From positions 24,481,401 to 24,545,400 of the forward strand of contig JAQFVV010000001.1 of the NCBI GenBank assembly GCA_028023455.1: 64,000 bases of DNA, read 5' to 3'. This document shows, piece by piece, positions 1-12,809 of this stretch (the stretch's first letter is position 1; every line of letters begins with the position of its first letter). The position numbers were made by a program, and so were the translations under genes. The notes under the pieces were generated by a model. The model was not told the DNA's origin and ran no database searches. It worked only from the letters and a program-made list of their open reading frames with translations. The stretch is from Epiperipatus broadwayi (taxonomy: Eukaryota > Onychophora > Udeonychophora > Euonychophora > Peripatidae).

Positions 1-150
1 AATTAACACGCACAATGTTTGAACAAATTTACATTATAATCTTGTAAAATTTAATGTGTGTATACATAAAATGTGGAAATCATGACTTTAATTTCATTAT
101 TGCATAAAATCTTACTATTATAAAGCACTGAAAATATTGAAATTACTAAG

Positions 151-252
151 ATGAAAGTCGAATTCCAATAATGTGCTATTACTTTCAATATAACGTAAGT
201 GCGCGAAATTTATTATTTAAAGTAATAGCGCATTATCGGAGTTTCGACTTCC
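151..252. repeat. Imperfect hairpin, about 100 bases
   Basis: GAAAGTCGAATTCCAATAAT near 154 is matched in reverse complement by ATTATCGGAGTTTCGACTT near 234-250. The arms are about 38 bases with few mismatches around a loop near 192-208. The size and structure fit a foldback miniature element or its remnant. No target duplication was recognised. Confidence 0.6.
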
Positions 253-289
253 GGTGAAACATGAATCGTGTAATTTCAAAATTGTGTTA

Positions 290-905
290 AATAAGTCTGC
301 ATAAAAAGAGACCCAGATGTACATATATAAAAGAAAATTTAACCATTAGTCATTATTAACACACTCGTAGAAGCGTATTATATAGAGAGTTGCACTAGTG
401 AAAGTGCATTCTCTAACAGCTAGACATAACAGTCTGGATATCGCGAGCTTCATAAACAATTAGTAAAATCATCATCTCAAAGTTTAATCACTGATTACAT
501 TGCCGATAGAAAACCATTAACACAGCACAAGACTGAAGGTAGTGCTAGTTGTACTTCCTCGTGACGAATCTGATTTCTTATCAGTTCACAAACGGACCAC
601 ACATTGTCAAATAGCAATAAAATTAAATACTGTAGTTAATAAAAAAAAGTAAAAAAAGTTTGACTTGTATCAATTTTTTTCAAATATTTAAAATTTTTTA
701 TTAGTTATATTTTATTTCCTTATTTTTTTTTATGTGAATTTTAAAGTAATTTTTCCTTGTTGCTTTGCCTTTATGTGATTTCTGAAAATTATGGAACATA
801 TCCCTCATTTTTCAGGGTAAGTTAAGTTTATTTTTGTGTGATTTTTTTAATGCGGGTTTTCTGCGGAACCTATCTATCACATAAAACGAGACCCAGATAT
901 ACTAT
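290..905 (+). repeat. Dispersed repeat, copy 1 (second copy at 60490)
   Basis: From about 511 to 900 this sequence aligns, with small gaps, with 60490-60895: ACCATTAACACAGCACAAGA, CTTGTTGCTTTGC and TTTCTGAAAATTA are shared. The phrase CATAAAACGAGACCCAGAT ends the unit at about 900, and a near copy (GCATAAAAAGAGACCCAGAT) occurs at 300, so the block may be bounded by short direct repeats. A related phrase occurs on the minus strand near 60010-60030. No coding capacity was seen. It is probably a retroelement terminal region, because copy 2 is followed by a hammerhead-like motif. Confidence 0.65.
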
Positions 906-1387
906 AAATTATATTTCTTGTATTTTTTTTTTAAAACTAAAGATGGCATCTTGAGATTCTAAGAGTTTTAAAAACACTGCAAATTTGCTTTATTATATTT
1001 ATATAAGACATATTATATTTATTTCCAGTTATAATTTAGGAATTTTTTTCACAACTTTATCAACATTTCATAGAATATCACACATTCTTATGAAATGTAC
1101 TATAATGAAATTGATGACTTAATCATTGTAGCTAAATACTAATTACATATAAATACACAATTGTCAATGTATGCAACTAATATGTGTAACAATACTCTCA
1201 AGAAAAAAGTTTGCTTGTATCTTTCAGATCAACTAAAAGCTCTGGAAGGTTAAACTAATTGCCAATACTTTGTCCATTGTTTTCTCGTCATATTTTCCAA
1301 TAGCTGACAACACATTTAGTAGCCCAGTTTATTGTTCCTTTGTTTCCAAAGCTAAATCAACAGTTTATATATAGGTTCATATCATAT

Positions 1388-2853
1388 TGTAACGGGAGAA
1401 AGATCTTTGAGATTCGCATATACTGACCACTAGGGCGCCACTAGTCCGAAAATAGGAACTAGACATTTATTTTAAGGGTGGACAGGATATGCGAACCTGA
1501 AGGCACCGGACTAAACTCAAGGAGAAACAAGATATCCTAAATATTGTTTAGACAGCTGAGAAATCAAAGCCCAAAGACAAATGTCAGCCAAATAAATATA
1601 AACAATTTATTAATTTTACAAGTTGGACAATATAGTAAAGACATCTAGCCATGAATATAAAAGTGACATGTTAACATACGCATATTTACCAGAGAGTGCA
1701 CAAGAGTATGACAAACATGAAGGCATTAAACATTTTGGGAATAAAATTCTCTCACTTAAAATATAAGAAATGGTTAGGATAATATCTTCTTGCTGGCCAG
1801 TTGTAAAATTACAAAAACAAACAACAACTCTAGCTTCCTGAATCAGGGATAATAAAACAGTTACTGTCCCGCCGGAAATCAACGAAACCAGTGTGGACAT
1901 CCGAGCAGTAATATTCTAATTACTGTCGTTAAAACGCCGTAGGACTGCTGCGCGTAATACTACATTCAAAGTAAACGTGGTTGATCTCACCTACAAGACA
2001 GCAACAGATATTTGATTACGATCTTAGGTAATCCAGAAAGAAATAGACTATTTTCAGACAACCCGAAGAAATAACTTGACAAATAGCCAGCAAATAGATT
2101 GTGTTGTTTGCACAAACAGCGCAAACGAAACATGCTTAAAGATTCTTTATTTTACAACTAAGGGCAGGTGAATAAATAAAGACTACGAAAACTGCCAATG
2201 CGTTTTGTAATAGTTATCGAAATAATCAGGTATATATTAAACATATAAAATACAATCTCCTAATGCACCCTCTGATAAACGAAAATTGCAAACAAACTTG
2301 TAATCTTAAAACTAAGATTCCAAGACACACTTTAAATACTAGAAATGATAAATACTGATAATAAATAATTAATACAACCTTATAACATACTTATCATTAG
2401 ATTGAGCGGAGATTTAATTAAATGCAATTTATTTACCCTGGCTAGAATAGGAAAAAGTTTAGCTTACGGTAAGGCAGAGTTCTAGTGATTTAGTGATGAG
2501 TGCGCACTTTTGATAATAGTTCATCTTTCAGGTCCTTTGACAGCGGCAAGGTAGAGGCAGTGTTTATTTTATAGGCTCATGGCATGACTGAAGGAGAGCT
2601 GGTAGGCGTGAGTCCGTCCTTTGTTTAAATTAGCAAGACATTTTAATGATGGCAAAACTCATAACGGCAGATTTTGACATCTTGCACAGTAACGAAGCTT
2701 GTCAATAATTATTTAAGTTTTTAACAGGAATTAAACATCCGAACAGCTACTCAAAACCATATGACTCTTAGCAGGCAATAATCCAAGTGTCTATTTCTAT
2801 ATTGAATCTCCTCTCTCTCCTGAAAATTGGTGGGCTATCCTTGCCTCGCTACA
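1388..2853. other. GC-richer block, possible solo LTR or unknown element
   Basis: The base composition rises sharply at TGTAACGGGAGAAAG (1388) and returns to the local AT-rich background near 2950. The block starts TGTAAC and contains CCTCGCTACA ending at 2853, the TG...CA ends usual for LTRs. However, the flanking five bases (CATAT and TTTCC) do not match, so no target duplication supports it. An AT-poor inverted pair (GATTCGCATAT near 1410, ATATGCGAAC near 1487) lies near the left end. No coding similarity was recognised; the 94-codon frame on the minus strand at 1616-1900 resembles nothing I know. Confidence 0.3.
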
Positions 2854-2953
2854 TTTCCTGCGAAAAACTTTCATTAGTGTCCATTCTATATTTCAGGCAG
2901 GGCAAATATTAATTTCCCGCTCAATCTAACTTAAGACTTCCAACCAGGGATAA

Positions 2954-4027
<1,074 letters not shown>

Positions 4028-4194
4028 TTAAAAAGTATAGACAGCCATAAAAATACGTTTACTTTCCCATATCTCTATATAAACACATTATTAAACTTTA
4101 AAGGTCAGAAATTTGTGGCTTATAAGTTCATTATAATAACTATGAAAATCTCAGTTAGAAGTATATTCTTATTCTCCTTTACTTTCTTTGCATT

Positions 4195-4312
4195 TCTTTA
4201 TATATATTGCTTACAATAACTCCCCTCATATACACTTTAACGCAAATTTTTTTAATAAAAATTCCATTATTTTCCTGAGTTTCGATTGTCCTGCAATCTT
4301 CATCAGAGCGAC
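4195..4312 (-). mobile_element. Retroelement fragment with hammerhead-like motif
   Basis: On the minus strand this reads CTGATGA, A, GATTG, CAGGA, CAATC, GAAAC (4305 down to 4279), then a tail ending GAGTTATTGTAAGCAATATA. The same unit lies on the plus strand at 12694-12800 and partial copies near 37995-38095. The five-base stem is perfect here. In the 12694 copy its middle pair changes from T-A to C-G. There is no obvious cleavage triplet after GAAAC, so this copy is probably inactive. Confidence 0.6.
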
Positions 4313-4319
4313 AATACTG

Positions 4320-7300
4320 AATATATACATACATATATATATATATACTGTACCTTCTCATTAGGGCAAAATGTACTTAAAATCTAATTTTTAAAAAAAT
4401 TTTAAATTAAGATAAATTTAAGTACTATAGTATAATTGTCATAATAATGTTTATAGGGACATAAATTTGTTGATATGAATTTATAAGTAGATAAAGAATA
4501 TAAAAAGGCTATTCTAAATATTTAAATTATAGAATAAAAAAGCATAGTAAATTAATATTGTATGGTAAGAGTAAATGATCCCAGTTATAAGTTTAAAAAT
4601 GTATTGAATATTTTGTTAAATAAGCATTGAAAACCATTAATTTTTAATATAATGTTTAAAATTTAAATAAGCTATTAAATTTATCTTCTAAATATGTTTA
4701 AATTATATCAAATTATTTATTAAAGTTTTAATTCTTATAGTGTATTACATGTTTAAATTTTAGTAATGTTATAAAATGTCAAAATTTATTATTCCAAATT
4801 TTTATTATTGTATTTAATATTTTTTCTTTAATATAATATTTCTTGCAATTAAATATTTGTTTAGTTGACTTCAACAGTAAATTCAAAAATTGCAATATTT
4901 GTCTGGAATAAGCAAGTCACATGATTGATATGTGTGTGTAATGCCTACATGAATTTAGTGAACTTTTTTTTTTAATACTTTATAAAATCGAGGCATTTGT
5001 ACATGATAAAAATAAATATATTTAATTCGTTTTTAAAGATATTTTAACTTACTAAAGATAAACTAAAAATGGATGCATTTAACTTGAATGTTTGTTAAAT
5101 TAGTAAAGAATTATTAAAATACATCATTTTAAAATATTTAGTTGGTTTAAATATAATTATAAAATTGAGAATTAAATATTTCTTACATTATTAAATAAAA
5201 ACAATGACTCAATTTTATTTCTGATTTTTAAAAGTGCATAATTGAAAAATATGTAAATGAAGTTAAATTAGGTCTGTGTGTAATTAAAATTATTAGTAGT
5301 CTGATAATTAATTTTCTAGTTAATCTTATGGTTAGTCTTATTGTTTTTTAAAAAATATTATTTTTTGAAGTAGGATCTAGTTTGTTAATAGTTTAGTATT
5401 TTTAAATTTTAATATAATTTTCTTCTATAAAAGTAAAAAGATTAAATTGATATTAGTATAATTAAATATGTGCAAGTAACTTAAAAAATTTCCTGCCAGT
5501 TACTATTTAGAAACTTAATTGGAATTTACTAATAAATCATGAACATAAACTTATTATCGTTATTAGAAAATTCGAGAGAAAAAAAAACGAAGAATTATTA
5601 AAGCACAATTTTTCCCAGTTTTATATAAATATTTATCTGTTAATTTTAGCAGAATATTTCAAAATTGCAGACAGATATTATTTAGAAGTACAGTATATGT
5701 TATATATTGAAAATATCTGTAATTATAAATTTTAAGACTTTTAAAAAATATAATTCAAGGGAAAACTATCGGAAAAGATTAAAGTATAAATTACTTGTTA
5801 ATTTTATAAGATATTTGAGATGAGGATATAAAATATATCATACTCTCTCTATTAAATCTTTTTTAAAAAGTCGTGATATTTTAAAAGGAAAAAAAAGATA
5901 TCTATTACAAAGGACAGGACATAATTTTTAATTAAAGTTATATTAGGCAAATGAATATTGGAATATATTTTAAAAACCTGCAGTCTTAATCACTATAATT
6001 ATTTTAAAAAAAAAAAAAAAAGGATAATGAAATATACGATATTGTTATATTAAGAATAAGTAACTTTTGTACTAAAACATGGATTCGTCTATTTATTTTA
6101 TACATATCTTACTGAAACATATACATGTTGGAAATGGAGACGTCTGTTTTATCCTAGGATTACGTGCTATTGAATTTGACCAAAAGGGATGCAACTGTTC
6201 CCAAATAAACTGAAACGTATGTACATGGAAGGCGACAACATACCTTTTTTAAAAATGGATTTTGAAATAACTATTGGATAAATAATGATCGTTCTTAAAA
6301 GATTTTGCAGAAAGACTGTATTTTATATCTTTATCAATTGGATTGACATTACTTTCCAAGATTTCCGCAGATATTTAAAAGCCAACTTAACATATTTTTT
6401 ATTTTATTATTATTGTTTTGTTCTAGCGCTGAGGGGAGAAGAGCTAGAAGGAAAAAGGCTTTCATCACATAGCAACCACAACTCCTTAGTTTATTAACTG
6501 AACTTATTATATAGGACATTTATGAAGAGGAATAGTAACTCAAAGTTTTATTATTATTTATTAAGAATATACTAACGATTCATCTTATATAAGATATAGG
6601 AAAAGTTACATTTTTAAAGATATTTTTCAATTCTAACAATATTAATATTTTTAAGAGAAAAATTTTAATAATTTTTTCTTTTAAAACATTTTAAAGCGCA
6701 TTAGTTTACACTGTGTGTAGTATGAGTGATATATTAATTTTTATATTTTGTGTAAAACTGGACGAGAAAACTTCAAAAGATGCGATTTACAAATAGTAAG
6801 ATCACATTAGATAATTTAAACGATTATAATTTTTTATACAATGTGTATTCTCTTAAAGTTTCTGGGAGTTATAATATTTCTATTATGTTACATGAATAAA
6901 TGAACATATGGATGTGTGAATTGATAACACATAGATTTTTATTAAGAGATATAAGCTGTGAGAAATATGCATATATTGATTTTCTTTCTTTTTTTATATT
7001 ACAAAGTTCATTATAACTTTATAAAATGATCATATTTTTTTATGATTCTTTGCTAGACAAATCATATATTTATTTTCAAGACATGAATATTGAACGAATA
7101 TTTTAAAATCAAATCTCATTTGTATTTGTAGATAAGTTTGTATGTGAAACCTTTTCTTATAGTAGTTATGGTTTGATAAAGTAATATGTAACTTTGTTTA
7201 TTATTGGGAAATTTACTTAGTTATTTTAAATGTCTAAATCTATTTGAAATTATTTAAATGGTAGTGACAGGGAAGTAGAATAATGAAACCCTGAATGCTT

Positions 7301-9240
7301 ATATAATAGGATGTGTTAAGAAGCTAGGATAATGAGCCTATATTATATCTAAGAAGTTATTATGCAAATACAGATAATGCAGCCCTGTATGTATGTATTT
7401 TCCATGGTCAAGGTTTTGATCCTTATATTTAATTAGTCTGTAAGTACAGAAAGGAAGCCTAGACATTATTTTTAAAGGTATTGGATGAAGTTGTACCTGT
7501 TGTTTCTTTACACTGATTTCCATAAAGTTTTATTGAATTATTTCATACTATTGAGTCTACTCTAGTTATTCCTTCATGTCCTATGCATTGTATCGCTATA
7601 TCTGAATTTCATTAGCAAAACATTGTGTAATATAGTATTTTTTGAAAGATGAATAATGAATATTTTAGAAAAGACGATTTGTTTAGAAGGCAAGATAGGC
7701 TTTTCTTTGGTATTGTGAATAAATACAAATGGTGTTGAACGCATAATGTTAATGGTGAATATGACAAAGGAATCATAATTTTTTCCTAAATATTTTTGAA
7801 GATAAAAGAAATATAAACTATTCATAATTTATATTTTTCAAATATCTTGATACCTTTAATTTTTCATAAATCGACAACATTTTAAAAGAGCAATGCATAT
7901 TTTACAGGGAAACATAAAATGAAGTATATTAGTGTATGATAAATCCTTATATTGTATTTAATTTTTTTTTTTTTATATTTGATACTTTTAAACATGAAAC
8001 ACACATCATAGAAATAGAATGGTGCCAAGCAAATTTATTATTATTTAATACATAAATGGACATTATTTTAAAATTTATTTTTTATTAACCTAGAATAAGC
8101 TATAATAATATTGTAGGATAAACAATAGAATATTTTTGAATAATTAATACGATATGTATTTCTAATTTTAAAATTCATAAGCCGGAATGAAGACTTATAC
8201 ATTAATGATTTTTTGAAATTGTAAAACTGTAAATTCAATCCTTCTTTTATTCTATTTTGTATATTTTGTTTTAATTGTAATATAATATTTGTAAGTATTT
8301 GTTTTTAAGATTGTAAATATTTTTCTAGTATGAAAATAAATTTGTTAAAGTCGTTATAAACTTGTTGTCCGTGATATTATTGATCTACTTATCTCCACAG
8401 AATCCAATATCCAGAATTCAGAACTAAACATATTTTGCACATTATCATTTTAAAATATTATTTATTTAAACAATGTTAATCATTATTCAGAATATGATAC
8501 ATCAAAATCATATAAGATAAGATCATTTTGGTCATGGTTTATTATTGAAAATACTGCCATATAATTAAATATATTTCTTATTGCCATATATTGTTCAGAT
8601 TATATCATATGTATAATATGCTATATGAAAGATGAGAAATGATAAATAAGAGAATCATATTATTATCATTATTATTGCTAGTGACTAGGTCATCGAGTAG
8701 TAAATATTATACCAAATGTTAGTTAGATTAAATATAGTATTATTTATTATTGTTGTTCAAGTGTAGTTAGGAATGATACAAAATCCCTTATCACACTTGA
8801 CTACAGAAGATTATTAATTAATTAGACATTTTATTTAAAGAACCTTTTAATAACAGAACTATTATTTATTTATTCATATTATATTTGATTATTTATAATA
8901 TTTTTTAAGTCTTAAGAATGCTATGATTTTATATTATTGCCTGAAATAAAAGGGTGGATAGTGTTCTTATGCCATTGAGATTGTATCTTTTGGGATATAT
9001 GCTCAATGTAGTCCTTACTACTTTACTTTTCACCATGTCTCATGATTATAGTTATATTGTCTTATTATATTTATTTAAAATCGAACCATATTTTTATTAT
9101 CAAGTTGAGCTAGTCTAGTGGTGTAAATTATCATAAGATATTCGTAATACTTGTTTTACTATTTACTATTGTGAGAATGAAAGTTTTAGCCGGAGCATTT
9201 ATTTTATTTATGTTTATTTTCTATTTGATGGTGAGGGTAC
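4320..9240. other. Long AT-rich intron stretch
   Basis: Nearly 5 kb of extremely AT-rich sequence with many short frames but no recognisable protein, RNA gene, or clear repeat boundary. Frames of 60-83 codons at 6285-6497, 7338-7523 and 7574-7825 show only composition-driven residues. I see nothing functional beyond intron of the minus-strand eRF1 gene. Confidence 0.6.
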
Positions 9241-9244
9241 AATA

Positions 9245-9591
9245 CACACACATATACAAAAAGACATATCAAATACCCAATTTTTATATTTTTTTCAAAA
9301 AACCTACTTTATTTTTAATTTTTAAAAAATTATCCTTTATTACTTCTTTTTTAATTTTACTTTATTTTCTACTTCTTATCCTTCATCTTTTCTTCCTATC
9401 TATCATTTTACATTATTATCTAATATATTTTATTATCTTTTATTTTAATACTTAAAAATTTAACTTTTGTCATTTTATTATTTCTAATCTTATTCTTTTT
9501 AATAAGTCCCCTATTCATTTTAACTTACTGTTCTTAACCTCCTCTTTCTTTTAAAATAACTGACTTTTTCAAATTTTTAATCTTTTTATGT
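9245..9591 (-). repeat. Left arm of a large inverted repeat (flank of LINE copy A)
   Basis: Its reverse complement matches 11893-12528 on the plus strand, apart from two insertions in that right arm. Examples are GTTAAAATGAATAGGGGA and AAAATGATARATAGGAA. With the LINE 3' end (9592-10083) it makes a left arm of roughly 840 bases. The 94-codon frame on the plus strand at 9171-9455 falls in this T-rich arm and is not a gene. Confidence 0.75.
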
Positions 9592-10083
9592 GATGTGATG
9601 CACTGTGACTTCTCCTTAAACGGAGTCAGGAATCTCTCAGCAGCTATGCTCAGAGAAATTTGTTAGCCACTTTACCTTCCTTTTCCATTGTCCACCCTAA
9701 GTTTTCCCATAATCTGCTCAATCCCATTTCCACAATATAATCTTTGTCAACTCCATGACCTTCATATCTAAATCCCCCTTATTTTTTCCCAAAATCTAAC
9801 ATAAAAACCAATAATTCACTTTCTGTATAATCACTTTGAAGTAACAGATGCCTAATATTTTCTATGCCTTCCTTACACAACTTGCAGACTAAATCACCCA
9901 TATTTTTCCATTTACGTGTATATCCCCTTGTTGCTAAAGATCCCGTTCGAGCCTTAAACAATAAACTACGTTCCTTACTATTATCATAAATTAACTCACA
10001 CCCAATTTTCTGTTTACTTCTATATATATTTAAACTCGTTTGACTATCCATACTAGTTCTCCAACTCCCTATTCTTTATTAAT
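9592..10083 (-). mobile_element. LINE copy A, 3' fragment
   Basis: The minus strand encodes MDSQTSLNIYRSKQ..., RTGSLATRGYTRKWKNMGD and LVCKLCKEGIENIRHLL, the C-terminal zinc-knuckle region of the same non-LTR retrotransposon found at 10457, 56140 and 61343. Relative to those copies, about 20 codons after IRHLL are deleted, removing the last cysteine of the C-x2-C-x7-H-x4-C knuckle. The 3' untranslated end reads ...CTCCGTTTAAGGAGAAGTC and terminates in CATCACATCACAT. It lies head to head with copy B. Confidence 0.85.
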
Positions 10084-10456
10084 ATAGACTTCTTTAATAC
10101 AACTCCCTCTATTATCAATTTCATTAACTTTTAATTCTATTAAAAAATTTAATCTTATAAACCTTTATATATATAAAATATTTTTATAAGTTTTTACCTA
10201 TACCCACATATTAAACCTTTTACACACACTTATTTCATTATTAATAATAATCTTATAAACTAATACTATTTTAACTTTTATTTTTTTATTCAAACCTCTA
10301 CTCATATGCCTATATATGTACACTTATCTTTTAATCTAATAATAATCCTATAAAAATAATGTTTTTACCCCAACCTCTATTCAAATTTTGTTTTATCTTC
10401 TTAATTAATATTGCTTCTTATATTTTTTTTAATAAAAGTAATAAAAAAATAAAATA
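10084..10456. other. AT-rich spacer between head-to-head LINE copies
   Basis: No coding similarity to the LINE or to anything else was recognised. It separates the 5'-truncated ends of copies A and B and forms the loop of the large inverted repeat. Confidence 0.5.
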
Positions 10457-11900
10457 AGCCCTATGTCACCTATTTTGTTTCTGTTGTATTTGAGTGAAAT
10501 GGAAAGAGCAATAAAAAAGATTAGGAAGAGGGATAGAGATACCATTAATAGGTAGTAAGGGAGTATATATTTTGTCAGGTCTTATTTTACGGATGATATA
10601 TTTTTGTGTGCAGAAAGAAGAGAAGATATGGAAGTTATGCTGAGGACATGTGCAAGGGTGGGTAAAGAGATGGGGGTTAAATTTAGTGAAGAAAAATCAA
10701 ATATAATGATGGTTAATACTGGGGAAAGGGAAGATGTAGAATTTTTATTGGGAGATATTAAGTTAAGTGTGGTGAATAGATATAGTTATTTGGGAATTAT
10801 TTTAAGTAATCAGAAAAATTATTTGGATGAATGGGAGAAAAAATTGATAAATGAAGCAAAGAAAAGAAAGGGATTGATAAAGAAATTAACAGTGTTTTCA
10901 TATAATAAATATGATGTAATTAGAATTATATGGAAAGGAGTTGCAGTAGCAGGGTTAACATATGGTAATGATGCATTATATGTTAGTAGAGGTATTAAAT
11001 TACTTAGAAAAAGTTCAAAGGAAAGTAGGAAGACATGCATTGGATGCAGATGTATGGACAGCAAGGGAGGCAATTCAAGGAGAAATGGGATGGTCAAGTT
11101 TTCATATGAGAGATGCAAAAAGTAAAATGAAAATGTTTGGTAGATTGCAATTTATGGATAATAAAAGAATAGCCAAAATAGTATTTAATTGGGTTATGAG
11201 TAAAGGGCAGATAACAAGATGGGTGAGAAAGGTAATGCGGTATGCAAAAGATTTGGATAAAGAATTTATATCAGTATATTTGTACAAAAGATGGGATGAT
11301 TGTGTTAAGAGGATTGTTGTGGTAGTAAGGAATGGGATAAAAGAATAGATTTATTAATAAATAGGGAGTTAGAGAAATAGTATGAAGAGTAAAAAGAGTT
11401 TAAATATATATAGAAATAAACAGAATATTAGGTGTGAGTTAATATATGATAATAGTAAGGAAAGTAGTTTATTATTTAAGGCTCGAACGGGATCTTTAGC
11501 TACAAGAGAATATACATGTAAATGGAAAAAAATGGATGATTTATTTTGTAAATTATGTAAGGAAGGAATAGAAAATATTAGGCATTTATTAATTGAATGT
11601 AAATGCTTGAAAACAGAAAGGGTACATATAATGACGTTATGGAAGAATAAATATGAAAAAAATAATTATACGGAAAGTGAATTATTGGTTTTTATACTGG
11701 GTTTGGAAAAAGATAAAGGGGATTTAGATATAAAGGTTATAGAGTTGACAAAGATTATGTTGTGGAAATGGGATGAGCAGAATATGGGAAAATTTAGAGT
11801 GGGAAATTGAAAATAAAGTGGTAAACAGGTTTATCTGGGCGTAATTGCCGAGATATTGTTGACTTTGTTTAAGAAGAAGCCACAATATATCACATCACAT
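10457..11900 (+). mobile_element. LINE copy B, 5'-truncated, reverse transcriptase remnant
   Basis: Reading frames in sequence give PMSPILFLLYLSEMER; the catalytic box as YFTDDIFLCAERRED (FADD in copy C); MEVMLRTCARVGKEMGVKF; YSYLGIILSNQ; then after a frameshift near 10990 LEKVQRKVGRHALDADVW and RWVRKVMRYAKDLDKEF; and after another shift near 11380 SLNIYRNKQNIRCEL to CKLCKEGIENIRHLLIEC. This order (palm and thumb of reverse transcriptase, then a C-terminal CCHC knuckle) is that of non-LTR retrotransposons; I cannot name the clade. The 5' part of the element is missing. The 3' end is CACATCACAT at 11900. At least three frame breaks make it a pseudogene. Confidence 0.9.
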
Positions 11901-11929
11901 AAAAAGATAAAAAAATTAAGAAAGTTATT

Positions 11930-12073
11930 TTAAAAGGTATAATTATAAATTTTATTAAACGCCCATTATTATATTAAGTAATAATTTACTAAGAGGTCCC
12001 TACCTTCGTATTTTTCAGACGCTTATTTCTAAGGTTACAGCCTTAGTAAATTATTGTTATTTAAAAGGTATAG
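11930..12073. mobile_element. Small insertion (~117 bases) with 13-base target duplication
   Basis: The left arm of the inverted repeat shows the site without the insert. Here TTTAAAAGGTATA occurs at 11930-11942 and again at 12060-12072, framing about 117 bases that the left arm lacks. The insert carries an internal inverted pair, AATAATTTACTAAG and CTTAGTAAATTATT. Its length and long duplication suggest a short retroposed or foldback sequence. No promoter boxes were recognised. Confidence 0.6.
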
Positions 12074-12120
12074 GAAGTTAAGAGCGGTAAGTTAAAATGA
12101 ATAGGGGAATTATTAAAAAG

Positions 12121-12292
12121 CTATGAATATGAGGCAAATGACCTCGAAAGTGCTTAGCGTTTAATGTTTTTTGCACTCTCTATAGCTTCTCTTTCAAGCG
12201 CTTCACACGCTTTTAATTTTGTATATTACAATATCGAGAGAGAAGTTTAAAATTCCTAATAGTTTATAAAAATAAAAAATTATTAATAAAAA
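12121..12292. mobile_element. Second small insertion (~172 bases) in right arm
   Basis: The sequence after ATTATTAAAAAG (12109-12120) is absent from the left arm, where the matching text continues directly with AATAAGATTAG. The insert ends in ATTATTAATAAAA, so an ATTATTAA-type target duplication is likely. It is less AT-rich in its first half. Its origin is unknown. Confidence 0.5.
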
Positions 12293-12693
12293 ATAAGATT
12301 AGAAACAACAAAATGGCAAAAGTTAAATTTATGGGTATTAAAATAAAATATATTAGATAATATAAAATGATAAATAGGAAAAAAAGATGAAGAATAAGAA
12401 GTAGAAAATAAAGTAAAATTAATTAAGGAATAAAGGATAGTTTTTTAATAATTAAAAAATAGGTTTTTTAAAAAAATATATATAAAAATTAAAAATTAGG
12501 TATTTCATGTCTTTTTGTGTATATATGTATTTTTATATGTAGGTTATATACATGTGTATGGATGTATATATATATGGATTTTGTATATGTTTTGAGGATA
12601 TATGTATGTATTTTTGATAGATATGTATGTATGTATATTTTTATATGTATATGAAATAATGATTATATGTTTATATCATTCAATATTGTATCT

Positions 12694-12800
12694 GTGATGA
12701 AGACTGCAGGGCAGTAGAAACAGGAAAATAAAGGAATTATATTAAAATTTTTTGCATCAAAATGTATATGAGGGAAGTTATTGTAAGCAATATATATATG
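12694..12800 (+). mobile_element. Retroelement fragment with hammerhead-like motif
   Basis: Plus strand: GTGATGA, A, GACTG, CAGGG, CAGT, A, GAAAC at 12694-12721, followed by a tail ending GAAGTTATTGTAAGCAATAT. This matches 4195-4312 in reverse complement. The first core base is G instead of C. The stem's middle pair is C-G here and T-A at 4279-4305, a compensatory difference. A TATGTATATAT microsatellite (about 12540-12660) precedes it. Confidence 0.6.
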
Positions 12801-12809
12801 AAAATATCA

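Larger units (their letters stand above)
11893..12528 (+). repeat. Right arm of large inverted repeat (flank of LINE copy B)
   Basis: Matches the reverse complement of 9245-9600 after removal of the two insertions described at 11930 and 12121. Because both arms share the sequence beyond the LINE 3' end, either the whole locus was duplicated in inverted orientation or both LINE copies landed in copies of the same older repeat. Confidence 0.7.

Noticed and set aside
1616-1900. 94-codon minus-strand frame
   Set aside because: No recognisable domain and embedded in a likely non-coding element.
9171-9455. 94-codon plus-strand frame, strongly hydrophobic
   Set aside because: It is a T-rich inverted-repeat arm; the residues F, I, L, Y follow from composition and the mirrored arm does not keep a frame.
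10819-11118. Long frames opposite LINE coding strands (also 56760-56945, 57772-58002, 61956-62150, 63424-63672)
   Set aside because: Antisense shadows of reverse transcriptase sequence.
9592-11900. Twin-primed (internally inverted) single LINE insertion
   Set aside because: Both halves carry the 3' end, so they are two copies or an inverted duplication, not one twin-primed event.
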